Below the pieces are notes generated by a model. That model saw only the letters and a program-made list of their open reading frames with translations, ran no database searches and was not told the origin of the DNA. 64,000 bases of DNA from Boesenbergia rotunda. Taxonomy: Eukaryota > Streptophyta > Magnoliopsida > Zingiberales > Zingiberaceae. How positions within the stretch are numbered: position 1 is the stretch's first letter; each line of letters opens with the position of its first letter. A program made the position numbers and the translations under genes. Location of the stretch: the NCBI GenBank assembly GCA_024364735.1, contig JAGFNQ010000872.1:310001-374000 (forward strand). Direction: 5' to 3'. Below are positions 1 through 11,708 of this stretch, piece after piece.

Positions 1-655
1 GAATCAAAAAGACTAGTCCAAGCGCCCAAAAGAAATGAAAGAAATTCGCCCAAAAGAAAAAAAAAAGTTTTGATGCCAAGGAAGGATCAAACCCAAGTCC
101 TCCACCGAATACACAAATCCACTTACCAACTGGGATAAAGGGCGTTGGCAAATATGTATTGGCGATATTGCTACCTAGATTATAACAGCGAGATGGATAC
201 AACAATCATCTCGAGCAAGGGGGGAAGATAAAGTTTTAATTAAAATAATTAAAACTTAAAGGATAATATTACATTATCCTTTAATCAAATCCAATGGATG
301 CAGTTTAATCCCATCCAAGATCAACCATCCAGATTACATCCATGGATCAACGACCAAGAGAAAAGTGATCAACAATCAACCATCCAGATTTATTCTCTTA
401 GGCTATAAATAGACTTAGAGGTTTGCTTTAGAAGTTCAATTCATTGAGTTGTAAACTCTCTTTCTCTCTAAGGTTTCTCTGTGTCACAACTGTAAAGGCT
501 TCTCCGCCTTAAGGAGTTTCTGTTTGAGCATCAACTGCCTTGGAAGCAACGATTCTGTTGCAACCAAGTTTATTTTTTTTTAAAGATGAGTGTTAGTGCT
601 TATTTTTCATAAACCGTCTATTCACCCCCCTCTAGCCGGTCGACCTGATCCTACA
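1..655 (+). mobile_element. LTR retrotransposon end (LTR, left part cut by window)
   Basis: The sequence contains a TATA-like box (ctataaatagac, about 403-414), then a leader-like stretch with the self-complementary ggcttctccgccttaagg, and ends with ttcacccccctctag...tcctaca at about 655. The same tattcacccccctctag-type ending closes the two solo LTRs at 9688-11703 and 12904-14099, so this is probably the right end of a related copia-type LTR. A purine run near 216-228 could be a polypurine tract. The left boundary and any target duplication cannot be seen. No open coding sequence is present. Confidence 0.5.
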
Positions 656-660
656 CAATC

Positions 661-1560
661 ATGCCAAGTAGACACATAGGGGCAAAATCGTAGTGGAATA
701 AACAAAAAATTGTACATAATTTAATTGAAATAAATAAGATCCAAACATATCGCAATCACAGAGCAGGAAAACCCAACACACAGTAGTCACTTAGCAATCG
801 AAGAAGAAAACTGGAGCGATGACATGCATCAATCACAAAGCAATAACTTACACTAGTTGTGAATCAATCGTGAGAGCAACAATCTTGGAGCAGCAGTAGT
901 AGTCGCGGAAGAGAAAAAAAAAATTGTACAGTCGTGGAAAAGAAAAAGAGGGATCGATAGAGAAGTCGACGGGTGAGGAGGAAGAAGAAGAGACCGCGGG
1001 TGAGAAGGAAGAAGAAATTGACAATCCGACGGAGGATTTGACGGGTGAGGAGGAAGAAGAATTCGCGAGTGAGGAGGAAGAATAGTTCGACAGTGAGGAG
1101 GGATCAACAGCGAGGAGGAAGAAGTGTTCGCGTGTGAGCAGGAGGAAGCGATTCGGTATAATATAAATTATTTATTTTTTTCTTCCATCGTCTTTCCGTA
1201 CCTCTAAGTAACGGACCACCAGACAACTAAATTATATAAAAAAACTAGTATAATACCCGTGCGATGCACGAGAATCTTACATAATTCAAATAACATGTTT
1301 AGTGATAATATATATATGTCAATATTTATTATTAAATGAAAAATTAAGGAATGGTGAAGTAAAAGAAGACTTCGATCCTTACAAAGGAGTCGTAAGTGAT
1401 AATCCGTCAAGTAACAATCTGACTTTTTCTGGGATGAGCCGGCTTACATGAGAACAGCTCCTTCTCCTATTCGAACATTCCCAATGAGGGGGGGGGGGGG
1501 ATCAGTCAGTAGGGACATCAAAAGAAAATAATAGGGAAGTGGTGGATGTGGATGTGGATG
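661..1560. other. Gene-free spacer with GA-rich minisatellite and poly-G run
   Basis: From about 950 to 1145 there is a degenerate purine-rich repeat built on gtgaggaggaagaag. It gives a Pro/Leu-rich reading frame on the minus strand that is low complexity and unlikely to be a protein. At 1243-1275 the string actagtataatacccgtgc resembles the end of a common plant MITE. A run of about 12 G residues lies near 1489-1500. No gene is seen. Confidence 0.6.
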
Positions 1561-1586
1561 CGATCTAAAGTTTACTTTGCTTTGAT

Positions 1587-1782
1587 AGGGGTGTGCCAGG
1601 CCTGTGCTATAGTGCAACACACAGGCGACACATGAAAACCCTAGAGCAAGCTACTGTGATGGGTCATCCCCCATATAAAAATTAATTTAATATCAAAGTG
1701 GACCAATGACCCACATATCAGATATTAAACTGATAAGAACAGATACTACACTTGATCTTAGCCAAAAGACCGAGAAAGGTAT
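1587..1782 (-). ncRNA. U2: U2 spliceosomal small nuclear RNA
   Basis: Read on the minus strand, the gene starts ATACCTTTCTCGGCCTTTTG and contains the branch-point pairing segment GTAGTA. It continues through ATCAGTTTAATATCTGATA (stem-loop IIa region) and a Sm-like site, AATTTTTAT. It ends with the GC-rich stem-loop IV arm GCACAGGCCTGGCACACCCC. The length of about 196 nt matches plant U2. U2 pairs with the intron branch point in the spliceosome. The 5' half is canonical; the 3' half carries several substitutions, as usual between U2 variants. Promoter elements upstream support a functional locus. Expression cannot be judged from sequence alone, and U2 pseudogenes exist. Confidence 0.93.
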
Positions 1783-1807
1783 GAGTTGCTTTACCGTTCT
1801 TTGTCCA

Positions 1808-1860
1808 TTTTTATAATTGCTCTGTGTGTAATTCGCATTGGTAACTTCAGATGTGGGATT
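1808..1860 (-). promoter_or_regulatory. Plant snRNA promoter: USE and TATA of U2
   Basis: On the minus strand the upstream sequence element ATCCCACATC (1859-1850) matches the plant USE consensus RTCCCACATCG except at its last base. A TTATAA box lies at 1816-1811, about 30 nt before the U2 start. The gap between USE and TATA is about 33 nt. This is the longer spacing typical of plant snRNA genes transcribed by RNA polymerase II rather than III. Confidence 0.85.
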
Positions 1861-3700
1861 ATTATTTTTCTTACATCAACTCAAGGGAAGCTAAATGCCT
1901 ACATTTCATTAAAATTAAATTAAATTAAATTTATTTTTTATGTACTTTATTGTAATCATTATAACTTATTTAAAATTTTAATTTTGAAAATTTTAAAATA
2001 CAATTTCAAATTAAATTTTGAAATTATCTTTTTGAATTTGATAAATTATTTTTTGAAAATTTAATTTTGGATTAAGATTAATTTGTAATAATATATTTTA
2101 TTTTGAATTTGTATTTTTAATTATAATTTTTTTATTTAGAAAATGTGTATTCGATTTAGGTGGGAATCCTAAGCTCGTACGTCTGTATGAAAAACTGTAT
2201 TTTATAGATATTAATAAATAAATAGATAGATTAGACCTAATCAACTCTTTTCTTCTGTATCACACACGCATAAAGAGTGCTTTCATATTAGTCTTATCTA
2301 ATACAATATTAATAAAGAAATTTTTCCTAACTTTTTTTAGCTACTATTAGATATTCCGTTTCAATTAATTTTTGAATAATTAATTCAGTCTCGTAGAAAT
2401 TTTTTATTGACTATTAGAATAAATCAAAAAATACTCATAAACTGCACCTAATAGTTTAACATTCAAATTTATCATCCAATTATAAGAAAATATCCTATAA
2501 TATACTGTAGTTAAGAATTAAACCGTGAGCAAATATTTTATCGGGCCACTATATCCCAGGTCAAAAAATTTCCCTTGATTACTCATGCAGTGGCCTCATG
2601 ATGAACAAAGAAACCCTACTTTACACAATCAAACATGAATATGATGAGCTTTATGTCGATCTATTCAAAAAGAAAAGTACAATTTCTCAAGGAAATTAAT
2701 GAAGTGCTCAAGGACACATGATTATGGTTTACCAAGCCATGTTTTATGCATTCTAAAAATTCAAATGAGCCTTGGGGTATGATACAGTGGTAAAGATATT
2801 TGGTGGATCTTAGAACCTTATCGATCAATTTTTGGTTAGAGGATGTTTACGCTCTATGTTATAGAAAAGTACGAAATGCAACACGAAATACGATTACTCA
2901 TGGGCCTGAATCCACTTTGTGAAGCGGTTGTGTTGCCAATAGTAGAAAGTGCTATTATCCCATGGACTTTGACCCATTGGCAAAGCGCCCGTGTTATGAG
3001 TCATGGTTGAGTTCTTAGTTGAAACATGATTTCCACAAGTGAGGAGCGACTTATGAAGGTCAACTACTGGAGCATGATTCCCGTTAGCGAGAAGTGACAA
3101 ATGAAAAACTCCAATCAGATCGGATTGATCATCTCAAATTAGTAATTGAAAAAAATTAATTCAAATGATCTTACAAATTGCATATGCACATTATTGTTTG
3201 TTTTAATACAAATGAAAATATATATGTTCCATGTCGTTAGGACACTTGAAACTATAAAATCATGATATTCCTTCTAGAAATGGAAATGACATCAAGTCGC
3301 TTATTTATACATTTAGTTATATAAATTAAAGTGTCATTAAGGTTTTTGTCATTATTAATTAATTATTTTTATGGATGATTTTATTTTATTTTGAGAAAAA
3401 AATCAAAAGATTATTTGTTTTATTGGAATTATCAAGGACACTCTTTTTCATTTATTATAAAAAAACCCATTTCATCACTGTATAATTTATTTTTCAAAAT
3501 TAACCTCATGTTTTAGTTATTGTAATTATTAATATCATATTATATCACTTATAGTTCATAATTTTTATAATATGAATATTTCATTTCTAATCAATATTAA
3601 TTAATATAATATTATAATAATTATGAATTAAAATGTTATAATATAAAAATTTATTTATCATCAATATTAATCATTATGTTGGTAATCATAATTACTATTA
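1861..3700. other. AT-rich intergenic spacer, no gene seen
   Basis: This stretch is strongly AT-rich with many A/T homopolymers and no convincing coding frame. Near 2774-2800 the string ggtatgatacagtggtaaag resembles the tRNA-like head of the SINE at 55915, but there is no B box after it. The short frame near 2894-3100 on the minus strand shows no recognisable family. The 200 bp before 3895 are the presumed CLPP5 promoter and leader. Confidence 0.6.
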
Positions 3701-3894
3701 CTTAGTAAATGTGATCTGGCAGCAATTACAACAGTAAGAATCTCAGACGGATTCATCGTGCCCTAAGATTTTGAGTTTTTGGCCTGAGCGCTCTTTTTAT
3801 TTTTAACACTCCGTCCTTTTCATCGGATTCGTCTCGCAGAAGCAACACGAGCGCAGCTCGTTCTCATCCCGCCTCCGGATAAGAAGGCCAACGC

Positions 3895-6800
3895 ATGGCG
3901 ATAGCGGCGGCGGCGATGACGACGACGACGACAACATCTCCCCTCTCCGCCACCGCTTTCCAATCCATCTCCGCGAGGAACCTGGGCAGGACGGTTCGCC
4001 TCCCCTACTCCGCTTCTCCCAAGTACTCCTCTCGATCCAATCTCCCTCCTTGTTTTGAGCTGTTCTCATTTCCTTGATCTGTTTCTTCTTTTTCCTCTTT
4101 CAGGAAGAGATGTAGGCTTATGAGAAGATGGAGCTCTCCTAAGGCTGTATATTGGGATGGGTCCTTGGATCCAGATCGATCTGACAGATGGGGGATTTGG
4201 TCTATTAGGTTAATACCTTGTCCCCTTTCCTTCTTGAGTTCTTTCTTATGCATGTTGCTTCCACCTCGGAAAAGCTTGTTCTTTTTGCATTTGACTTTCA
4301 TTTGGTTGTGATGCAGGGACGATTTGGTGGTTCCGTCGTCGCCTTATTTCCCGGTTATGGCTCGGGGAGGTCAGGGACCTCCGCCCATTATGATGGAGAG
4401 GTTCCAGAGTGTTATCAGCCAACTCTTCCAGCATGTATGAAGTTAGGGCACCTGATACAGTCAAATTGCTTATTTACTCCCATTTATAATATTTCGCCCT
4501 TTGTTTTGGGCTGTATGGGAATATAGTTAAACGAAACAAGATTTTGTTTCTAGAGAATTATTAGGTGCGGTGGACCCGTGGATGATGACATGGCTAATAT
4601 AATCGTTGCACAACTTCTATACCTAGATGCAGTTGATCCTACGAAGGTACCTAGCTGTTTTGTTTTCGCTAAATGGATGATGCTGTATTTCTACCACCTG
4701 AAAATATTAACCATTGGATTCATAACTCAATATCTTGGCAGAAGATAAAAATATCTAAATGGAGCTAGCTATCTATGACTGTCTTCTTGATGTTAATAAT
4801 TATTTTATATTTGAGGAGCACAATTGATAGAGGAAGTTTATCTTTTGTCAAATTCTGCCATCATGTTACTTAATCATTGTTAAAACATATCAATTACATG
4901 ATTGTTTTTTAATTGTTTCTGAAATCCATATTTGATGTGGATCATAGGATATTGTCATGTATGTTAACTCTCCTGGAGGATCAGTTACAGCTGGTAATTC
5001 TCCCTTTGCGTTTAACTTCTTTTGGTTATTATTGTTTGATATAAATTGTGAGAACTTCTATTCTAAAAGGCATTTGACCATACCATTTCTTCCAGGCATG
5101 GCCATATTTGATACGATGAAGCACATTAGGCCAGATGTTTCTACTGTTTGCGTTGGTCTGGCAGCCAGGTAGCATTCTCTTACTCTGGAAGCTCCTATTT
5201 GATATGAATCTTTCGTTTGTTTCAATTTTCAATTTATATCCCTGTTTGGCTGTTCAATATCTTTTGTTAATTACTTTTAAAGCTTGTGATTCTATTTATC
5301 ATTTGTCACTATTACAACATTTCTTTGCAAGATTTTTTTGTTTGTTTTCAATATTATGTCAAATTCATATCATGCTGAATGAAACATCTTCAATTACCAC
5401 TGTTGTCCACTATTTCCAAATATCTGTTTTTTGTTTTAATTTACTTTTGGAGGATAAACCTGCATAAAATAAAACATTCATATTATTTTGTTATTTTTTG
5501 CATTCATGGAAGCCTTATTTGTCTTTAGATGTTCATGCCTTATATTTGACGCATCCTTCAACCTCTAGTGACATTCACCCAAATTTTGAACCTCTCAATA
5601 TGTATTGATGTTTTTTTTTTCTGTTATGTAAGCCAACCCATGAGCCTACTGGAAAGTCCCTTAGATTTTGCGAGCATCCATATCTTGACTCCCTAATGCT
5701 CTTCAGTTTCTTCATGCTCATTCAAATCTTGAGTCCTTGAGCATGTGCTATCTTTGTTCAAGCTCATCACTCTCTCAAGCTACAAGCACGTCCATACCTA
5801 TCTGCTTATGCTCAAAATCTAATTCAAAAGGAAAATTAAATCCAAACTTGGAACCATTTATCCATAAGTCAAAATTGACCAACTAATACTAATCTAAAGA
5901 GCACGTCAAAGTTATCAAATGAAATTGATAAGTTAGGTCCATGCTTTCTTCTAACTTATGTTTTAATGGTTATTGTTTATGATAGCAAAGATATACTTGA
6001 TGATTCATTTAGATCTTATAGGTTGATTAAATCTTTATGTATTCATTGTGAAAAGCATGTTCCTCATATAATGGAGATTATATCAACATTTGCCCATGAC
6101 TATGAACTTTTTGCATGCTTGACAATTTTGCTTGGTTCCTTAATCGTAGGTTTTCTAAATTTCGTTAAGAGTAATTAACAGCAAAGACTTGTGCTGCTGG
6201 AAATTCTAGAATCCAAGTCAATAATAAATCCCTATTCATAAGGGTGGATTTTACATAGATCATCATATTTATTTGCGTCACTTGAATCATCTCACTGTCC
6301 AAAGGATTGACTCTTGACTTCAATTTCAAAAGCTGATGCTTCTGGACGTACATGTAACTTTGACAAGAGAAATTTTTTTCAAACAAGTAGTCTAGTCTTT
6401 GTTTTGTGTTATTGTTCGACTATAACCTACATGATCCTATTGTGAAATAAATCTGTATTCCATGTATGCTTAAAGATTTGGGTATTGTCATGAATTCAAA
6501 ACCTTATGCTTGGACCATACACGATTTAACATCTGATTTCACATTGGGAGAGTTATGGAACTTGTATATTTTGCCTAGGTCAATGAGAATGCCATTTAAA
6601 TTATCGCTTTGAGCTGTATCTCAAATGCATTTTTATGTACTGAACTCCTGATTACAAGTGTGCAACTTCACACGATTTCTAGACTTAGAAAGTTTCCTTG
6701 TGCCTTAATGGTGGTTACACATGAAATTGTAATGGAACTTGTTTTATTCTGACTTGCACATCAATTACTTTATATCTTCCCAAATTCCTTATCGTTTTAT

Positions 6801-9026
6801 TCGATTAAATATGCCTTTTACCAATTAAACTGATTTCTCATTATCTCTACAATTTCCACAACAGCATGGGGGCTTTCCTCCTAAGCTCTGGCACAAAGGG
6901 TATCTCTTAGTCTCTTAGTTTGTTATATAACCCAGCAAAACTTTGTAATTTCCTTTTAGATTTATATTCAGATAAACTTGATTGCAGGGAAAAGATACAG
7001 TTTACCAAACTCTAGGATTATGATCCATCAACCCATTGGAGGTGCTCAAGGTGTGCAAACTGAAATAGAAATTCAGGTAAAGATATCTTCTGATATTTGT
7101 GAATTTTGTAGAGACTATAGATTCTTATCCCAATAATGCAAAATTTTATTTTCCCTGCATCGTTTAGTTTTGGGAGGAGATGCACTATTAAAATGGGAGA
7201 GCATTGCTTCAGTGTAAATAGCTATTCAAATACTCATCAGTGATTATTTACAAAATGTTTGGCCGGGATGGAAAGGCCATCAATGTGCATTAAGAGCCCA
7301 AATAAAAAAGAGGAGGGTTTGCCTTGGGCTCTTATAGCTACCGTAGGTCTATGCTAGGTAACCTTATAATGTCCATAGGTTGGAAAGATGTTTTTGTTGA
7401 TTGTATTTGATTAAGATTTTATCAAAGCAGTAGATTTAGACCTCGCCTGAGTGACACTAGTAGCTTCACCATCCGATTATCTCAGTATGCAAAGGATGAA
7501 ATTTACCTAGAAGAAATTAGCTTGGCTCATGAATGTGGTGGAATACATGGAAGATTTTTGAATTAAGAATGGATAATATTAATATATGTACCTATATCCT
7601 TAATCAATTAAAATAGGTTTACAATTATAAATAAATAAATTATAATTAATACCTATATCCTTGATCAATCAAAATTAGTTTACAATTATAAATAAATAAA
7701 TTATAATTAATATGTAAGCACTAAATACTACAACTACTAAATATTCTATATTTCACATCAAAACTAACAAAAAAAAAACTACAAAATCTTTAAAAAAATT
7801 TAAGTGGGTTGAGATAAAATAACGTAAATTTTAATAGTAAATAAGTCAAAAGAGACGAGAAGGGGAGGTTTGAAAATGACTGGAAATTGGTATTGACCAT
7901 CGTGTAAGTGTTAGGTGAAAAATGAGAAGCAGAAATTGAGTGAGAGGCTTGGGTGGGTTATTGCATGGGATGTATAATTTTTTCCATAGACCTGCCTAGG
8001 TTTTTCAAAAGAGCTCCATACCAACATTCTTAAACTTTTTAGGAGGCAGGGTTGTTTCAGAGAAGACGGTTGTTTTTAAAATAATGGGAGAGGAAGGTAC
8101 ATAAAAATAGAGGAGACAGCATAATAGATAAGCATTATAAAGTTGAATAAGTGAAGTGGAGGCAAAGATGTACGTGATGATACTGAATAAGAGATGAGCG
8201 ATATAATTATAGTTTTGAAATTGTATAAAGAAGATATTAAATGTTTTAAGTGCTTAGGCTCCTCAAATAAAATTTAATGTTCAATTGAGAAGGAAAAAGA
8301 TTCAATATAATCTTAGATTAACTTATTCACAATTGATCTTTGGCCAAAAATTTGTATCTATAGACATGTTAGTAGACAGAATATGAATGTGTATGTAGAG
8401 CCGAAGATGTTTTGAATTCAGTTGAGAAATTAATTGGATAGCATGAATGTGGATTGCATTATATTTTAGGATCTTATGATTAGTATATCAGTTTTTTTCA
8501 AAAAGAAAATAAAAACGAGCATTTCTCTTACAATAAAAGCATATAGAAGCCATACAAGGAGAGAGTTTAACTAAATATACTGTATGATGGTGTGAGTTAG
8601 CGATTGTAAGACGAGGAAGATTACAAGTTGTTGGCTTTTCAAGTATCATAATTAAGACTTATTAAAGCTGAACGGTGTAAGAATGTTGACATTGATAGCA
8701 TTAATATCATGTGGGATTGTGTGTTAAATGAATTAAAATTTAGAAACATGTCAAGGTTAATACTAGTCAAGAGAGTGTTTATGCTGGACTGCAGTAGTTG
8801 TTATCTTATGTTGGTTGTGTTTATTTTGCAGGCAAATGAAATATTTCACCACAAGGCTAACTTAGCCAGCTACCTCGCATATCATACGGGCCAAAGCTTG
8901 GATAAGATAAACCAAGATACTGATCGGGACTTTTTCATGAGTGCAGAGGAAGCTAAGGATTATGGCATGATTGATGGTGTGATAACCAATCCTCTCAAAG
9001 CCTTGCAACCACTACCAGCCTCTTAA
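3895..9026 (+). CDS. CLPP5: ATP-dependent Clp protease proteolytic subunit 5, plastid
   Basis: Nine exons join in phase: 3895-4022, 4104-4208, 4317-4434, 4554-4646, 4948-4993, 5096-5168, 6865-6899, 6988-7076 and 8832-9026. They give 293 aa, close to the roughly 298 aa of Arabidopsis CLPP5. Residues 1 to about 60 are Ala/Ser/Thr/Arg-rich, as in a plastid transit peptide. The serine-protease triad of ClpP is complete: Ser188 in GLAASMGAF, His213 in RIMIHQP and Asp262 in DTDRDFF. The segments PPPIMMERFQSVISQLFQ, YVNSPGGSVTAG and the C-terminal NPLKALQPLPAS are close to CLPP5 rather than other plastid paralogues. The protein would form part of the stromal ClpP/R double-ring core that degrades proteins fed by ClpC. 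Introns 6 and 8 are about 1.7 kb each. The start is the first ATG in the exon. The call rests on recalled family sequences. Confidence 0.93.
7590..7711. repeat. 61-bp tandem duplication in CLPP5 intron 8
   Basis: Two adjacent 61-bp units (7590-7650 and 7651-7711) start acctatatcctt and end aaattataattaat. They differ by only a few substitutions. The unit is AT-rich and lies inside the intron between exons 8 and 9 of CLPP5, with no sign of an effect on splicing. Confidence 0.85.
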
Positions 9027-9687
9027 TGAGTGTGAAAGGCACCTATTTCCATTCCAGATGGAGAAAGGATGGTGCCAAGAAAAGTTTGCGAGGCCGCGCA
9101 GTTCACTCCTTGTTTCCAAATTTCTAGTCACAATGCTCAGCGTGATCTTAGATACTGAAATGAAAATATAGACCAGGATTAGTGACAAGCTGACATGAGT
9201 GATCCGAGTGGAAACACCGCATGTTAAACAACACACACAGGATGTTCCCTGTAGTTAGTGACATAATCTGAAATTGGATCATTCCTAGTGTATAGGAAAC
9301 GGATAATCTCCCAATAATAGTGATAAGTCTTCTATTAATAATTTCTTTTCTCTAATCTTGGGGATAGATGAAAGCCACGCGGATGGGTGGGGTCCTTCTA
9401 AGAAAAGTTTTACCTTAATAATGTGGCAGATTCTCAGTCCCACTTTATTTTTTGTCTAGTTTGTCCCACTCGTCGACGATGGTCGCCGAGTCATCCGATC
9501 GTCGATTGGACTCCACCGGCGGTCTCCGGCCGTCAATTCAAACAAAATTATACCCTGGGGGTATGGTGAATCCGTCGGGATCATCCCAGGATTCCTTGAC
9601 GAGATGGATACAGGGCTTCGTGGTCGCCGCCTCTTCTTTCCCATCTCTAATCTCGGGGGACTTCTTACCGCTGCCTCGACTTCTCTT
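9027..9687. other. Spacer with a dispersed-repeat copy
   Basis: The first 250 bp are probably CLPP5 3' UTR. From about 9465 to 9600 there is a reverse-oriented copy of the dispersed family also found at 50610, 51878-52246 and 63570. The recognisable parts are gattcaccatacccccaggg and the tcggtcgccgag-type arm. The open frames here belong to this repeat and are not genes. The last five bases, ctctt (9683-9687), are the left target duplication of the solo LTR that follows. Confidence 0.6.
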
Positions 9688-9749
9688 TGTTGATGGAGTC
9701 TGATCTGATTGTTGTTTTGGTGTTGACACCGATTTAAGTTTGGTTGAGT

Positions 9750-10200
9750 GAGATCGGAAATCCTGGTGAGTGAAGCTAGGCACGAAATCCTAGTGAGTGA
9801 AGCTAGGTGAAGGAAATCCTGGTGAGTGAGGTGAAGGAAATCCTAGTGAGTGAAGGTAGGTGAAGGAAATCCTGGTGAGTGAAGCCGAGTCCTAATGAGT
9901 GAAGCTAGGTGAAGGAAATCCTGGTGAGTGAAGTCGGGTCCTAGCAAGGGAAGCTAGGTGAAGGAAATCCTAGTGAGTGAATCTAGGTGAAGGAAATCCT
10001 GGTGAGTGAAGCCGAGTCCTAGTGATTGAAGCTAGGTGAAGGAAATCATGGTAGGTGAAGTCGGATCCTAGCAAGGGGAAGCTAGGTGAAAGAAATCCTA
10101 GTGAGTGAAGTTAGGTGAAGTAAATCCTGGTGAGTGGAGTTGGGTCCTAGTGAGTGAAGCTAGGTTGGACTAAGTCCCGGTGAGTGAAGCTGGGCATGAA
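9750..10200 (+). repeat. Minisatellite inside solo LTR A
   Basis: About a dozen degenerate units of 25-35 bp alternate between gaaggaaatcctggtgagtg, aagctaggt and gaagtcgggtcctagcaag. Copies drift by point changes and short deletions. There is no coding frame through the array. Confidence 0.8.
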
Positions 10201-10344
10201 GTCTTGGTCCGGGGGACTGAGCATTAAGTGTACTGGTCGGAGAGGGCTCGGTAGCTCGTTCTCCGGACCAGCCTGAGTCAGAGAAGGCAAGGGAGCCAAT
10301 TCTCTGGACTCAGGGTCTAACTTGAGTTAGTCATGGTCAGGATT

Positions 10345-10905
10345 GGGCCATGGATTAATCAAGTGAGTTGGTTGGATCGGTCTGAGATCCGATCAGGGAG
10401 TTGACACGAACTCCCTTGATTCTAGATCGGTCACAGGACCGATCCAGGATGTCTGATCGGTCTGTTGACCGATCCAGAAAGTTTCTGAGGAAAACAGAAG
10501 GGTTTCTGAACGGTCAGGTGACCGATCAGAAACCATTCTGTGTGGTCACAGAAAGCGTGTGAACGATCAATGGATCGATCACAAGACGGCATGATCGGTC
10601 AGAGCGACCGATCAGAGCCATCCTAGACCGATCAGAGCCATCCTGGACCGATCAAGATGGCTCCTGATCGGTCAGGAAGTGACCTGATCGGTCACTTTGA
10701 CCGATCAGGCCCTGACCTGATCGGTCAAGTGACCGATCAGGGTGGTTGCGGCTGAATTCCAGTAAAAGTTAGGGATCGGTCTGCTGACCGATCCCTGATC
10801 TCTGATCGGTTAGTGAGACCGATCAGAACTTCACTGGATCGATCAGAATGGAGTCTGATCAGTCAGGAGGGAGTCTGATCGGTCAGGGTGACCGATCAAC
10901 GCCTC
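10345..10905. repeat. Array of palindromes GATCGGTC...GACCGATC
   Basis: About twelve short hairpins are built from the half-site gatcggtc, a 2-7 nt loop and gaccgatc. Examples are tgatcggtcactttgaccga near 10684 and gatcggtcaagtgaccgatc near 10719. Some copies are single half-sites, and some have changed both arms together (aacgatcaatggatcgatc near 10562). The array lies in the middle of solo LTR A. Confidence 0.88.
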
Positions 10906-11708
10906 AGAACTTTAATTCAAACTATTGTCAGATCTCTGATTTTCTTCTGATTCTCTTTTGATTTGCTTCGTTAATAAGTCTGTGAGTGTGCAGATGATAC
11001 AGAGCTGTGGAGGAGCAACGAGAAGGACCCAGGGAGACTTTTACCTGTGCTATTTTGTTTGGTATATACTTGCAGGTTTCAACGGGCGCCTGTTGACCTG
11101 AAGCTTCAACTGAGGTAGGCTGAGAGCTCAAAGAGGGTCAGTGGGTGACAACTGACCTGAAGCTTCAGCTGAGGACGTCAGTGAACTGAGAGCTCAGAGG
11201 AGGTCAGTGGGTGAAGTCTGTAAGTGTGGTGCAGAAGAAAGGCTTAAGAAGAAGCTGGTGAAGCAGAGGAGAGGGGGAACGAACAGAAAACGAAGCAAAG
11301 GGTTTTGCTGTGTTGTTGTGCTCTTTGTATTGTTTCTTCCTTGAAGCTTTCTGCTACATCTGTGTGAGCTATTCTTCTCGTTGTCTCCTATGCTTAACTG
11401 ATATTCTATTGAGACGGTTATGGAGAGGTTACTCCACCGAGAAGGAGAAGATATTATCCGGATTCATTCCGGGGCTTGATCTGCCGACGATCAAGGGATC
11501 ACCCACCTCACAGGCATGCCAAGGAGTAGGGACAAGTTATCCCCGAACATTGTAAATCCCCCGTGTTAGTGTCTGTTCTATTTTCTTTCTGTTGTGTTTT
11601 GATTTTCTGCTGCTAACCCTAAGTGCAGAAAGATCGAAAGCCAGAGTTTTTGGTGGCTGGCTATTCACACACCCCCCCCTCTCTAGTCATCCCAAATCCA
11701 ACACTCTT

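Larger units (their letters stand above)
9688..11703 (+). mobile_element. Solo LTR A (Sirevirus/copia-like), TSD CTCTT
   Basis: The 2016-bp unit begins TGTTGATGG and ends CCAACA. It is flanked by perfect 5-bp direct repeats ctctt at 9683-9687 and 11704-11708, with no internal retrotransposon region. That is the mark of a solo LTR left by recombination between two LTRs. It holds a minisatellite (about 9750-10200), a palindrome array (about 10345-10905) and a 3' part with ggttatggagaggttactcc followed by ctattcacacaccccccc. The long LTR and palindrome arrays resemble those described for Sirevirus copia elements; that assignment is inferred from LTR structure only. Confidence 0.85.

Noticed and set aside
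853..1107. 84-aa Pro/Leu/His-rich frame
   Set aside because: It is the translation of a purine-rich minisatellite read on the opposite strand.
2774..2830. tRNA/SINE head-like ggtatgatacagtggtaaag
   Set aside because: The A box has a mismatch at a conserved G and there is no B box in range, so it is not listed as a SINE or tRNA gene.
10345..10905. Possible CRISPR-like array
   Set aside because: The palindromic units have very short, variable spacers and lie inside a plant LTR; repeat and spacer lengths do not fit CRISPR.
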